Assembly (NCBI RefSeq): GCF_000003605.2
Contig: NW_003117245.1
Coordinates: forward strand, 18,388-82,387
Direction of reading: 5' to 3'
DNA length: 64,000 bases
Origin: Saccoglossus kowalevskii
Lineage: Eukaryota; Hemichordata; Enteropneusta; Harrimaniidae
The position numbers and the translations under genes were made by a program. The notes below the pieces were generated by a model that was given only the letters and a program-made list of their open reading frames with translations, was not told the origin of the DNA and did no database searches. Of this stretch, positions 52,303 to 63,851 are shown piece after piece. Each line of letters starts with the position of its first letter. Position 1 is the first letter of the stretch.

Positions 52303-52689
52303 GGCTATAAACCATTCTTACTGCATGGGATACTCTGTACAGCCCAGTAGGGCTTACAAACCAGTCTTACTGCATTGCATACATTGTATAACCCCGTAGG
52401 ACTACAAACCAGTCTTACTGCATGGCATACACTGTACAGCCCAGTAGGGCTACATACCAGTCTTACTGCATGGCATACACTGTACAGCCTAGTAGGACTA
52501 CAAAACAGTCTTACTGCATGGCATACACTGTACAGCCCAGCAGGGCTACATACCAGTCTCACTGCATGGCATACACTGTACAGCCCAGTAGGACTAAACC
52601 AGTTTTACTGCATGAGCATACACTGTACAGCCCAGTAGGGCTACAAACCAGTCTTACTGCATGGCATACAGTGTACAGCCAGTTGGGCT

Positions 52690-53391
52690 ACAAACCTGTC
52701 TACTGCATGCATACACTGTACAGCCCAGTAGAGCTACAAATCAGTTTTACTGCCTGGCATACACTGTACAGCCCAGTTGGGCTACAAACCGGTCTTACTG
52801 CATGGCATACACTGTACAGCCCAGTAGGGCTACATACCAGTCTTACTGCATGGAATACACTGTACAGCCCAGTAGGGCTACAAACTAGTCTTACTGCATG
52901 GTATACACTGTACAGCCCAGTAGGACTACAAACCAGTCTTACTGCATGGCATACTCTGTACAGCCCAGTAGGGCTACATACCAATCTTACTTCATGGCAT
53001 ACGCTGTACATTCCAGTTGGGATACAAACTAGTCATACTACATGACATACACTGTACAGCCCACTAGGACTACAAACCAGTCTCACAGCATGACATACAC
53101 TGTAAAGCCCAGTAGGTCGTACTGCATGGCATACACTGTACAGCCCAGAAGGGCTACATACCAGTCTTACTTCATGGCAAACGCTGTACAGCCCAGTTGG
53201 GCTACAAACTAGTTTCACTGCATGGCATACACTGTACAGCTCAGTAGGGCTACAAACCAGTCTTACTGCATGGCATACTCTGTACAACCCAGTAGGGCTA
53301 CATACCAGTCTTACTTCATGGCAAACGCTGTACAGCCCAGTTGGGCTACAAACTAGTCTTACTGCTTGGTATACACTGTACAGCCCAGTTG
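52690..53391 (+). repeat. Short alpha segment
   Basis: D with AGTAGAGC, an E variant (CTGCCTGGC, AACCGGTC), F with CAGTCTTAC, G, H, a P unit, J, K, L (near 53100), M, N, CAGCTCAGTAGGG, P with GTACAACCC, N, then CTTGGTATAC. Confidence 0.84.
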
Positions 53392-53444
53392 GGCTACAAA
53401 CTGGCCTTACCTAACTGTTCGACATATTTGGTACATCCAAGTTG
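53392..53444 (+). repeat. Gamma core 12 (53 bp, type A)
   Basis: This core has the longest proximal tail of all: the AGGACTACAAAAC / AGGGCTACATACC pair occurs once more than usual (about 53710-53805), adding 96 bp. One unit reads CTGTTCAGCCC (near 53862). The tail ends near 54186. Confidence 0.9.
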
Positions 53445-54186
53445 GGCTATAAACCATTCTTACTGCATGGGATACTCTGTACAGCCCAGTAGGGCTTACA
53501 AACCAGTCTTACTGCATTGCATACATTGTATAACCCCGTAGGACTACAAACCAGTCTTACTGCATGGCATACACTGTACAGCCCAGTAGGGCTACATACC
53601 AGTCTTACTGCATGGCATACACTGTACAGCCTAGTAGGACTACAAAACAGTCTTACTGCATGGCATACACTGTACAGCCCAGCAGGGCTACATACCAGTC
53701 TCACTGCATGGCATACACTGTACAGCCCAGTAGGACTACAAAACAGTCTTACTGCATGGCATACACTGTACAGCCCAGAAGGGCTACATACCAGTCTCAC
53801 TGCATGGCATACACTGTACAGCCCAGTAGGACTAAACCAGTTTTACTGCATGGCATACACTGTTCAGCCCAGTAGGGCTACAAACCAGTCTTACTGCATG
53901 GCATGCTCTGTACAGCCCAGTAGGGCTACATACCAGTCATTACTTCATGGCAAACGCTGTACAGCCCAGTTGGGCTACAAACTAGTCTCACTGCATGGCA
54001 TACACTGTACAGCCCAGTAGGGCTACAAACCAGTCTTACTGCATGGCATACACTGTACAGCCCAGTAGGACTACAAAACAGTCTTACTGCATGGCATACA
54101 ATGTACAGCCCAGTTGGGCTACAAACTAGTCTTACTGCATGGCATACTCTGTACAGCCCAGTTGGGCTACAAACTAGTCTTACTGC

Positions 54187-54750
54187 ATGGTATACACTGT
54201 ACAGCCCAGTAGGGCTACAAATCAGTTTTACTGCTTGGCATACACTGTACAGCCCAGTTGGGCTACAAACCTGTCTTACTGCATGGCATACACTGTACAG
54301 CCCAGTAGGGCTACATACCAGGCTTACTGCATGGAATACACTGTACAGCCCAGTAGGGCTACAAACTAGTCTTACTGCATGATATACACTGTACAGCCCA
54401 GTAGGACTACAAACCAGTCTTACTGCATGACATACGCTGTACAGCCCCGTTGGGCTACATACCAATCTTACTTCATGGCATACACTGTACATTCCAGTTG
54501 GGATACAAACTAGTCTTACTACATGACATACACTGTACAGCCCACTAGGACTACAAACCAGTCTCACAGCATGACATACACTGTAAAGCCCAGTAGGTCG
54601 TACTGCATGGCATACACTGTACAGCCCAGAAGGGCTACATACCAGTCTTACTTCATGGCAAACGCTGTACAGCCCAGTTGGGCTACAAACTAGTCTCACT
54701 GCATGGCATACACTGTACAGCCCAGTAGGGCTACAAATCAGTCTTACTGC
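54187..54750 (+). repeat. Short alpha segment
   Basis: H/D, E, F, G, an H variant (CATGATATAC), I with GCCCCGTTGGGC, J (CATACACTGTACATTCC), K, L (near 54570), M, N and O with AATCAG, after which the order changes to beta. Confidence 0.84.
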
Positions 54751-54990
54751 ATGGTATACACTGTACTGCCCAGTAGAGCTACAAACCAGTCTAACTGCAT
54801 GGCATACACTGTACAGCCCAGTTGGGCTACACACCAGTCTTACTGCATGGCATACTCTGTACAGCCCAGTTGTGCGACACACCAGTCCTACCTCATGGCA
54901 TACACTGTACAGCCCAGTTGGGCTACACACCAGTCTTACTGCATGGCATACACTGTACAGCCCAGTTGGGCTACAAACCAGTCTTACTGC
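54751..54990 (+). repeat. Distal beta piece
   Basis: The unit with CTGCCCAGTAGAGC and CAGTCTAACTGC, two CTACACACC units, TTGTGCGACACACC (near 54868) and CTACCTCATGG are present. It ends in an ordinary TTGGGC unit instead of a gamma core. Confidence 0.83.
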
Positions 54991-55275
54991 ATGGCATACT
55001 CTGTACAGCCCAGTAGGACTACAAACCAGTTTTACTGCATGGCATACTCTGTACAGCCCAGTAGGACTACAAACCAGTTTTACTGCATGGCATACTCTGT
55101 ACAGCCCAGTAGTACTACAAACCAGTTTTACTGCATGGCATACTCTGTACAGCCCAGTAGGACTACAAACCAGTTTTACTGCATGGCATACTCTGTACAG
55201 CTCAGTAGACTACAAACCAGTTTTACTGCATGGCATATTCTGTACTGCCCAGTAGGGCTTACAAACCAGTTCTAC
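54991..55275 (+). repeat. Delta run of five near-identical monomers
   Basis: Units carry CATACTCTG with AGGACTAC, one with AGTACTAC, matching the run at 31258-31448. The fifth is one base short (CTCAGTAGACTAC) and the next reads CATATTCTGTACTGCCC with GGGCTTAC, the type-B gamma form. Confidence 0.83.
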
Positions 55276-56466
55276 TGCATTGCATACATTGTACAGCCCA
55301 GTCGGGCGTCAAACCAGTCTTACTGCATGGCATACACTGTACTGCCCAGTAGAGCTACAAACCAGTCTTACTGCATGGCATACACTGTACAGCCCAGTAG
55401 GGCTACAAATCAGTTTTACTGCTTGGCATACACTGTACAGCCCAGTTGGGCTACAAACCTGTCTTACTGCATGGCATACACTGTACAGCCCAGTAGGACT
55501 ACAAACCAGTCTTACTGCATGACATGCGCTGTACAGCCCAGTTGGGCTACATACCAATCTTACTGCATGGCATACACTGTACTGCCCAGTAGAGCTACAA
55601 ACCAGTCTTACTGCATTGCATACATTGTACAGCCCAGTCGGGCGTCAAACCAGTCTTACTGCATGGCATACACTGTACTGTCCAGTAGAGCTACAAACCA
55701 GTCTTACTGCATGGCATACACTGTACAGCCCAGTAGGGCTACAAATCAGTTTTACTGCTTGGCATAAACTGTACAGCCCAGTTGGGCTACAAACCTATCT
55801 TACTGCATGGCATACACTGTACAGCCCAGTAGGGCTACATACCAGGCGTACTGCATGGAATACACTGTACAGCCCAGTATGGCTACAAACTAGTCTTACT
55901 GCATGGTATACACTGTACAGCCCAGTAGGGCTACAAATCAGTCTTACTGCATGGCATACTCTGTACAGCCCAGTAGGACTACAAACCAGTCTTACTGCAT
56001 GGCATACTCTGTACAGCCCAGTAGGACTACAAACCAGTCTTACTGCATGACATACGCTGTACAGCCCAGTTGGGCTACATACCAATCTTACTTCATGGCA
56101 TACGCTGTACATTCCAGTTGGGATACAAACTAGTCTTACTACATGACATACACTGTACAGCCCACTAGGACTACAAACAAGTCTCACAGCATGACATACA
56201 CTGTAGAGCCCAGTAGGTCGTACTGCATGGCATACACTGTACAGCCCAGAAGGGCTATATACCAGTCTTACTTCATGGCAAACGCTGTACAGCCCAGTTG
56301 GGCTACAAACTAGTCTCACTGCATGGCATACACTGTACAGCCCAGTAGGGCTACATACCAGTCTTACTTCATGGCAAACGCTGTACAGCCCAGTTGGGCT
56401 ACAAACTAGTCTCACTGCATGGCATACACTGTACAGCCCAGTAGGGCTACAAACCAGTCTTACTGC
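55276..56466 (+). repeat. Alpha mosaic region
   Basis: B, A, D, E, O/H, I (CATGCGCTG), A, B, C, D, E with GGCATAAAC, F ending GGCGTACTGC, G with AGTATGGC, then two CATACTCTG...AGGACTAC units, I, J (56095), K, L, M, N, an O/P hybrid, N and O. The part 55280 to about 56020 matches 7957 to about 8697 at an offset of 47,323 bp. J here is 804 bp before the next J. Confidence 0.86.
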
Positions 56467-56994
56467 ATGACATACACTGTACTGCCCAGTAGAGCTACAA
56501 ACCAGTCTTACTGCATTGCATACATTGTACAGCCCAGTCGGGCGTCAAACCAGTCTTACTGCATGGCATACACTGTACTGCCCAGTAGAGCTACAAACCA
56601 GTCTTACGGCATGGCATACACTGTACAGCCCAGTAGGGCTACAAATCAGTTTTACTGCTTGGCATACACTGTACAGCCCAGTTGGGCTACAAACCTGTCT
56701 TACTGCATGGCATACACTGTACAGCCCAGTAGGGCTACATACCAGGCTTACTGCATGGAATACACTGTACAGCCCAGTAGGGCTACAAACTAGTCTTACT
56801 GCATGGTATACACTGTACAGCCCAGTAGGACTACAAACCAGTCTTACTGCATGACATACGCTGTACAGCCCAGTTGGGATACATACCAATCTTACTTCAT
56901 GGCATACGCTGTACATTCCAGTTGGGATTCAAACTAGTCTTACTACATGACATACACTGTACAGCCCACTAGGACTACAAACCAGTCTCACAGC

Positions 56995-57030
56995 ATGACA
57001 TACACTGTAGAGCCCAGTAGGTCGTACTGC
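56995..57030 (+). repeat. Exemplar 36-bp deletion monomer (unit L)
   Basis: A 12-bp deletion joins CAGTAGG to TCGTACTGC, removing the GCTACAAACCAG part of the unit. It follows the K unit (CCCACTAGGACTAC) in almost all alpha copies. I count roughly 38 copies in the window. Because 12 bp are lost, reading frame is kept. The right half of the inverted repeat AGCCC/GGGCT is destroyed in this unit. Confidence 0.9.
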
Positions 57031-57126
57031 ATGGCATACACTGTACAGCCCAGAAGGGCTATATACCAGTCTTACTTCATGGCAAACGCTGTACAGCCCA
57101 GTTGGGCTACAAACTAGTCTCACTGC

Positions 57127-57174
57127 ATGGCATACACTGTACAGCCCAGTAGGGCTACAAACCAGTCTTACTGC
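57127..57174 (+). repeat. Exemplar consensus 48-bp monomer
   Basis: This copy matches the by-eye consensus at every position. It has 24 G+C of 48 and no CpG. It carries the 8-bp palindrome CTGTACAG (with the hexamer TGTACA inside) followed directly by an inverted repeat AGCCC-AGTA-GGGCT. In the common variant with TTGGGCT the dyad grows to AGCCCA-GT-TGGGCT. Because 48 is 16 codons, reading frame is preserved from unit to unit. Confidence 0.95.
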
Positions 57175-57318
57175 ATGGCATACTCTGTACAGCCCAGTAG
57201 GGCTACATACCAGTCTTACTTCATGGCAAACGCTGTACAGCCCAGTTGGGCTACAAACTAGTCTCACTGCATGGCATACACTGTACAGCCAAGTAGGGCT
57301 ACAAACCAGTCTTACTGC

Positions 57319-58303
57319 GTGGCATACACTGTATAGCCCAGTTGGGCTACATACCAATATTACTGCAGGGCATACACTGTACAGTCAGTTGGGCTACAAA
57401 CTAGTCTTACTGCATGGCATACTCTGTACAGCCCAGTATGGCTACAAACTAGTCTTACTGCATGGCATACTCTGTACAGCCCAGTATGGCTAAAAACCAG
57501 TCTTACTGCATGGCATACACTGTACAGCCCAGTAGAGCTACAAACCAGTCTTACTGCATGGCATACACTGTACTGCCCAGTAGAGCTACAAACCAGTCTT
57601 ACTGCATGGTATACACTGTACAGCCCAGTAGGGTTACACACCAGTCATACTGCATGGCATACTCTGTACAGCCCAGTTGGGCTACACACCAGTCTTACCT
57701 CATGGCATACACTGTACAGCCCAGTTGGGCTACAAACTAGTCGTACTGCATGGCATACACTGTACAGCCCAGTAGAACTACAAACCAGTTTTACTGCATG
57801 GCATACACTGTACAGCCCAGTATGGCTACAAAACAGTCTTATTGCATGGCATACTCAGTACAGCCCAGTTCGGCTACAAACTAGTTTTACTGCATGGCAT
57901 AATCTGTACAGCCCAGTAGGGCTAAAAACCAGTCTCACTGCATGGCATACACTGTACAGCCCAGTAGAGCTACAAATCAGTCTTACTGCATGGTATACAC
58001 TGTACTGCCCAGTAGAGCTACAAACCAGTCTAACTGCATGGCATACACTGTACAGCCCAGTAGGGCTACAAACCAGTCTTACTGCATGGAATACACTGTA
58101 CAGCCCAGTTGGGCTACACACCAGTCTTACTGCATGGCATACTCTGTACATCCCAGTTGTGCGACACACCAGTCCTACCTCATGGCATACACTGTACAGC
58201 CCAGTTGGGCTACACACCAGTCTTACTGCATGGCATACACTGTACAGCCCAGTTGGGCTACAAACTAGTCGTACTGCATGGTATACACTGTACAGCACAG
58301 TTG
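57319..58303 (+). repeat. Complete beta segment
   Basis: The entry unit is at 57319 and the last unit before the core (ATGGTATAC, GTACAGCACAG) at 58278, a span of 959 bp: 20 units, one of them 47 bp. All beta marks occur in order. It shares AGGGTTACACACC and GTACATCCCAG with the copy at 46958. Confidence 0.88.
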
Positions 58304-58356
58304 GGCTACAAACTGGCCTTACCTAACTGTTCGACATATTTGGTACATCCAAGTTG
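58304..58356 (+). repeat. Gamma core 13 (53 bp, type A)
   Basis: The tail lacks the 46-bp AGGACTAAACCAG unit and the GTCATTAC unit: after CAGCAGGG (about 58595) it goes directly to AACTAGTCTCACTGC. As a result the frame is kept and a 316-codon minus-strand stop-free stretch crosses it. The ACAATGTACAG section is present twice (near 58771 and 58965). Confidence 0.9.
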
Positions 58357-59059
58357 GGCTATAAACCATTCTTACTGCATGGGATACTCTGTACAGCCCA
58401 GTAGGGCTTACAAACCAGTCTTACTGCATTGCATACATTGTATAACCCCGTAGGACTACAAACCAGTCTTACTGCATGGCATACACTGTACAGCCCAGTA
58501 GGGCTACATACCAGTCTTACTGCATGGCATACACTGTACAGCCTAGTAGGACTACAAAACAGTCTTACTGCATGGCATACACTGTACAGCCTAGCAGGGC
58601 TACATACCAGTCTCACTGCATGGCATACACTGTACAGCCCAGTAGGGCTACAAACTAGTCTCACTGCATGGCATACACTGTACAGCCCAGTAGGGCTACA
58701 AACCAGTCTTACTGCATGGCATACACTGTACAGCCCAGTAGGACTACAAAACAGTCTTACTGCATGGCATACAATGTACAGCCCAGTTGGGCTACAAACT
58801 AGTCTTACTGCATGGCATACTCTGTACAGCCCAGTTGGGCTACAAACTAGTCTTACTGCATGGCATACACTGTACAGCCCAGTAGGGCTACAAACCAGTC
58901 TTACTGCATGGCATACACTGTACAGCCCAGTAGGACTACAAAACAGTCTTACTGCATGGCATACAATGTACAGCCCAGTTGGGCTACAAACTAGTCTTAC
59001 TGCATGGCATACTCTGTACAGCCCAGTTGGGCTACAAACTAGTCTTACTGTATGGTATA

Positions 59060-59689
59060 CACTGTACAGCCCAGTATGGCTACAAATCAGTTTTACTGCT
59101 TGGCATACACTGTACAGCCCAGTTGGGCTACAAACCTGTCTTACTGCATGGCATACACTGTACAGCCCAGTAGGGCTACAAACTAGTCTTACTGCATGGT
59201 ATACACTGTACAGCCCAGTAGGAATACAAACCAGTCTTACTGCATGACATACCCTGTACAGCCCAGTTGGGCTACATACCAATCTTACTTCATGGCATAC
59301 GCTGTACATTCCAGTTGGGATACAAACTAGTCATACTACATGACATACACTGTACAGCCCACTAGGACTACAAACCAGTCTCACAGCATGACATACACTG
59401 TAAAGCCCAGTAGGTCGTACTGCATGGCATACACTGTACAGCCCAGAAGGGCTACATACCAGTCTTACTTCATGGCAAACGCTGTACAGCCCAGTTGGGC
59501 TACAAACTAGTTTCACTGCATGGCATACACTGTACAGCTCAGTAGGGCTACAAACCAGTCTTACTGCATGGCATACTCTGTACAGCCCAGTAGGGCTACA
59601 CACCAGTCTTACTTCATGGCAAACGCTGTACAGCCCAGTTGGGCTACACACTAGTCTTACTGCTTGGTATACACTGTACAGCCCAGTTG
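59060..59689 (+). repeat. Short alpha segment
   Basis: D' (AGTATGGC), E, G-like, H with AGGAATAC (near 59220), I (ATACCCTG), J, K, L, M, N, CAGCTCAGTAGGG, P with CTACACACC, N with ACACTAGTC, CTTGGTATAC. Confidence 0.84.
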
Positions 59690-59742
59690 GGCTACAAACT
59701 GGCCTTACCTAACTGTTCGACATATTTGGTACATCCAAGTTG
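59690..59742 (+). repeat. Gamma core 14 (53 bp, type A)
   Basis: It has the short tail form like core 2 (96 bp shorter), with CAGGCTTAC and CCAAGTAGGACTAAACC replacing the usual units. The tail ends near 60290. Confidence 0.9.
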
Positions 59743-60289
59743 GGCTATAAACCATTCTTACTGCATGGGATACTCTGTACAGCCCAGTAGGGCTTACAAA
59801 CCAGTCTTACTGCATTGCATACATTGTATAACCCCGTAGGACTACAAACCAGTCTTACTGCATGGCATACACTGTACAGCCCAGTAGGGCTACATACCAG
59901 GCTTACTGCATGGCATACACTGTACAGCCAAGTAGGACTAAACCAGTTTTACTGCATGGCATACACTGTACAGCCCAGTAGGGCTACAAACCAGTCTTAC
60001 TGCATGGCATGCTCTGTACAGCCCAGTAGGGCTACATACCAGTCATTACTTCATGGCAAACGCTGTACAGCCCAGTTGGGCTACAAACTAGTCTCACTGC
60101 ATGGCATACACTGTACAGCCCAGTAGGGCTACAAACCAGTCTTACTGCATGGCATACACTGTACAGCCCAGTAGGACTACAAAACAGTCTTACTGCATGG
60201 CATACAATGTACAGCCCAGTTGGGCTACAAACTAGTCTTACTGCATGGCATACTCTGTACAGCCCAGTTGGGCTACAAACTAGTCTTAC

Positions 60290-62861
60290 TTCATGGTATA
60301 CACTGTACAGCCCAGTAGGGCTACAAATCAGTTTTACTGCTTGGCATACACTGTACAGCCCAGTTGGGCTACAAACCTGTCTTACTGCATGGCATACACT
60401 GTACAGCCCAGTAGGGCTACATACCAGGCTTACTGCATGGAATACACTGTACAGCCCAGTAGGGCTACAAACTAGTCTTACTGCATGGTATACACTGTAC
60501 AGCCCAGTAGTGACTACAAACCAGTCTTACTGCATGACATACGCTGTACAGCCCCGTTGGGCTACATACCAATCTTACTTCATGGCATACACTGTACATT
60601 CCAGTTGGGATACAAACTAGTCTTACTACATGACATACACTGTACAGCCCACTAGGACTACAAACCAGTCTCACAGCATGACATACACTGTAAAGCCCAG
60701 TAGGTCGTACTGCATGGCATACACTGTACAGCCCAGAAGGGCTACATACCAGTCTTACTTCATGGCAAACGCTGTACAGCACAGTTGGGCTACAAACTAG
60801 TCTCACTGCATGGCATACACTGTACAGCCCAGTAGGGCTACAAACCAGTCTTACTGCATGGCATACTCTGTACAGCCCAGTAGGGCTACATACCAGTCTT
60901 ACTTCATGGCAAACGCTGTACAGCCCAGTTGGGCTACAAACTAGTCTTACTGCATGGCATACACTGTACTGCCCAGTAGAGCTACAAACCAGTCTTACTG
61001 CATTGCATACATTGTACAGCCCAGTCGGGCGTCAAACCAGTCTTACTGCATGGCATACACTGTACTGTCCAGTAGAGCTAGAAACCAGTCTTACTGCATG
61101 GCATACACTGTACAGCCCAGTAGGGCTACAAATCAGTTTTACTGCTTGGCATACACTGTACAGCCCAGTTGGGCTACAAACCTGTCTTACTGCATGGCAT
61201 ACACTGTACAGCCCAGTAGGGCTACATACCAGGCTTACTGCATGGAATACACTGTACAGCCCAGTAGGGCTACAAACTAGTCTTACTGCATGGTATACAC
61301 TGTACAGCCCAGTAGGACTACAAACCAGTCTTACTGCATGACATACGCTGTACAGCCCAGTTGGGCTACATACCAATCTTACTGCATGGCATACACTGTA
61401 CTGCCCAGTAGAGCTACAAACCAGTCTTACTGCATTGCATACATTGTACAGCCCAGTCGGGCGTCAAACCAGTCTTACTGCATGGCATACACTGTACTGT
61501 CCAGTTGGGCTACAAACCAGTCTTACTGCATGGTATACACTGTACAGCCCAGTAGGGCTACAAATCAGTTTTACTGCTTGGCATACACTGTACAGCCCAG
61601 TTGGGCTACAAACCAGTCTTACTGCATTGCATACACTGTACAGCCCAGTAGGGCTACAAATCAGTTTTACTGCTTGGCATACACTGTACAGCCCAGTTGG
61701 GCTACAAACCAGTCTTACTGCATGGTATACACTGTACAGCCCAGTAGGGCTACAAACCTGTCTTACTGCATGGTATACACTGTACAGCCCAGTAGGGCTA
61801 CAAATCAGTTTTACTGCATGACATACACTGTACAGCCCAGTAGGGCTACATACCAATCTTACTGCATGGCATACACTGTACTGCCCAGTAGAGCTACAAA
61901 CCAGTCTTACTGCTTGGCATACACTGTACAGCCCAGTTGGGCTACAAACCTGTCTTACTGCATGGCATACACTGTACAGCCCAGTAGGGCTACATACCAG
62001 GCTTACTGCATGGAATACACTGTACAGCCCAGTAGGGCTACAAATCAGTTTTACTGCTTGGCATACACTGTACAGCCCAGTTGGGCTACAAACCTGTCTT
62101 ACTGCATGGCATACACTGTACAGCCCAGTAGGGCTACATACCAGGCTTACTGCATGGAATACACTGTACAGCCCAGTAGGGCTACAAACTAGTCTTACTG
62201 CATGGTATACACTGTACAGCCAAGTAGGACTACAAACCAGTCTTACTGCATGGCATACACTGTACAGCCCAGTAGGGCTACATACCAGGCTTACTGCATG
62301 GAATACACTGTACAGCCCAGTAGGGCTACAAACTAGTCTCACAGCATGACATACACTGTAGAGCCCAGTAGGTCGTACTGCATGGCATACACTGTACAGC
62401 CCAGTAGGGCTACATACCAGTCTTACTTCATGGCAAACGCTGTACAGCCCAGTTGGGCTACAAACTAGTCTTACTGCATGGCATACACTGTACTGCCCAG
62501 TAGAGCTACAAACCAGTCTTACTGCATTGCATACATTGTACAGCCCAGTCGGGCGTCAAACCAGTCTTACTGCATGGCATACACTGTACTGTCCAGTAGA
62601 GCTACAAACCAGTCTTACTGCATGGCATACACTGTACAGCCCAGTAGGGCTACAAATCAGTTTTACTGCTTGGCATACACTGTACAGCCCAGTTGGGCTA
62701 CAAACCTGTCATACTGCATGGCATACACTGTACAGCCAAGTAGGGCTACAAACCAGTCTTACTGCATGGCATACTCTGTACAGCCCAGTATGGCTAAAAA
62801 CCAGTCTTACTGCATGGCATACTCTGTACAGCCCAGTATGGCTAAAAACCAGTCTTACTGC
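60290..62861 (+). repeat. Alpha mosaic region 20
   Basis: H/D to I, with an extra T (AGTAGTGACTAC, near 60508), J (CATACACTGTACATTCC), K, L, M and N with GTACAGCACAG, then repeated A-I series. Between 61500 and 61850 D, E and H units are shuffled in pairs. Near 62335-62375 a G unit passes directly into an L-type unit. The final A-B-C-D-E-O run is the copy of 3433-3816. Confidence 0.83.
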
Positions 62862-63798
62862 GTGGCATACACTGTATAGCCCAGTTGGGCTACATACCAA
62901 TATTACTGCAGGGCATACACTGTACAGTCAGTTGGGCTACAAACTAGTCTTACTGCATGGCATACTCTGTACAGCCCAGTATGGCTACAAACTAGTCTTA
63001 CTGCATGGCATACTCTGTACAGCCCAGTATGGCTAAAAACCAGTCTTACTGCATGGCATACACTGTACAGCCCAGTAGAGCTACAAACCAGTCTTACTGC
63101 ATGGCATACACTGTACTGCCCAGTAGAGCTACAAACCAGTCTTACTGCATGGTATACACTGTACAGCCCAGTAGGGCTACACACCAGTCTTACTGCATGG
63201 CATACTCTGTACAGCCCAGTTGGGCTACACACCAGTCTTACCTCATGGCATACACTGTACAGCCCAGTTGGGCTACAAACTAGTCGTACTGCATCGCATA
63301 CACTGTACAGCCCAGTAGGACTACAAACCAGTTTTATTGCATGGCATACTCAGTACAGCCCAGTTCGGCTACAAACTAGTCTTACTGCATGGCATAATCT
63401 GTACAGCCCAGTAGGGCTAAAAACCAGTCTCACTGCATGGCATACACTGTACAGCCCAGTAGAGCTACAAATCAGTCTTACTGCATGGTATACACTGTAC
63501 TGCCCAGTAGAGCTACAAACCAGTCTAACTGCATGGCATACACTGTTCAGCCCAGTAGGGCTACAAACCAGTCTTACTGCATGGAATACACTGTACAGCC
63601 CAGTTGGGCTACACACCAGTCTTACTGCATGGCATACTCTGTACAGCCCAGTTGTGCGACACACCAGTCCTACCTCATGGCATACACTGTACAGCCCAGT
63701 TGGGCTACACACCAGTCTTAATGCATGGCATACACTGTACAGCCCAGTTGGGCTACAAACTAGTCGTACTGCATGGTATACACTGTACAGCCCAGTTG
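62862..63798 (+). repeat. Beta segment before the last gamma core
   Basis: The entry unit lies at 62862 and the 47-bp unit at 62910-62956. From the entry unit to the last unit before the core (63773) is 911 bp, one 48-bp unit less than the 57319 copy because the CAGTATGGCTACAAAAC unit is merged with its neighbour at 63293-63340. One unit has CTGTTCAGCCC (near 63544). Confidence 0.88.
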
Positions 63799-63851
63799 GG
63801 CTACAAAATGGCCTTACCTAACTGTTCGACATATTTGGTACATCCAAGTTG
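63799..63851 (+). repeat. Gamma core 15 (53 bp, type B)
   Basis: AAAATGGCC and the following GATATTCTGTACTGCCC mark it as type B, like cores 4 and 6. Those two are each followed by a type-A core within 350 bp, so one is expected just beyond the window end. The last 40 bases contain two inserted T residues (GTCTTTACTTGC). Confidence 0.88.

Larger units (their letters stand above)
56467..57270 (+). repeat. Alpha HOR, complete 804-bp copy (17 monomers)
   Basis: Seventeen distinguishable units (A-Q) run in order: A (CTGCCCAGTAGAGC), B (CAGTCGGGCGTCAAACC, 56515), C (56563), D (AATCAGTTTTACTGC, 56611), E (CTTGGCATAC, AACCTGTC, 56659), F (TACCAGGCTTAC, 56707), G (GGAATACAC, 56755), H (GGTATACAC, 56803), I (56851), J (GTACATTCCAGTTGGGAT, 56899), K (CCCACTAGGACTAC, 56947), L (36 bp, 56995), M (CCCAGAAGGGC, 57031), N (GGCAAACGCTG, 57079), O (57127), P (57175) and a second N-like unit (57223). 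Sixteen units of 48 plus one of 36 give exactly 804 bp. The A unit here has ATGACA in place of ATGGCA. Confidence 0.92.

Noticed and set aside
57127-57318. Nucleosome phasing from four monomers (192 bp)
   Set aside because: Four units are close to a common nucleosome repeat length, but 804 bp is not a multiple of 192 and 48 is not a multiple of the helical repeat, so the sequence alone does not support phasing.
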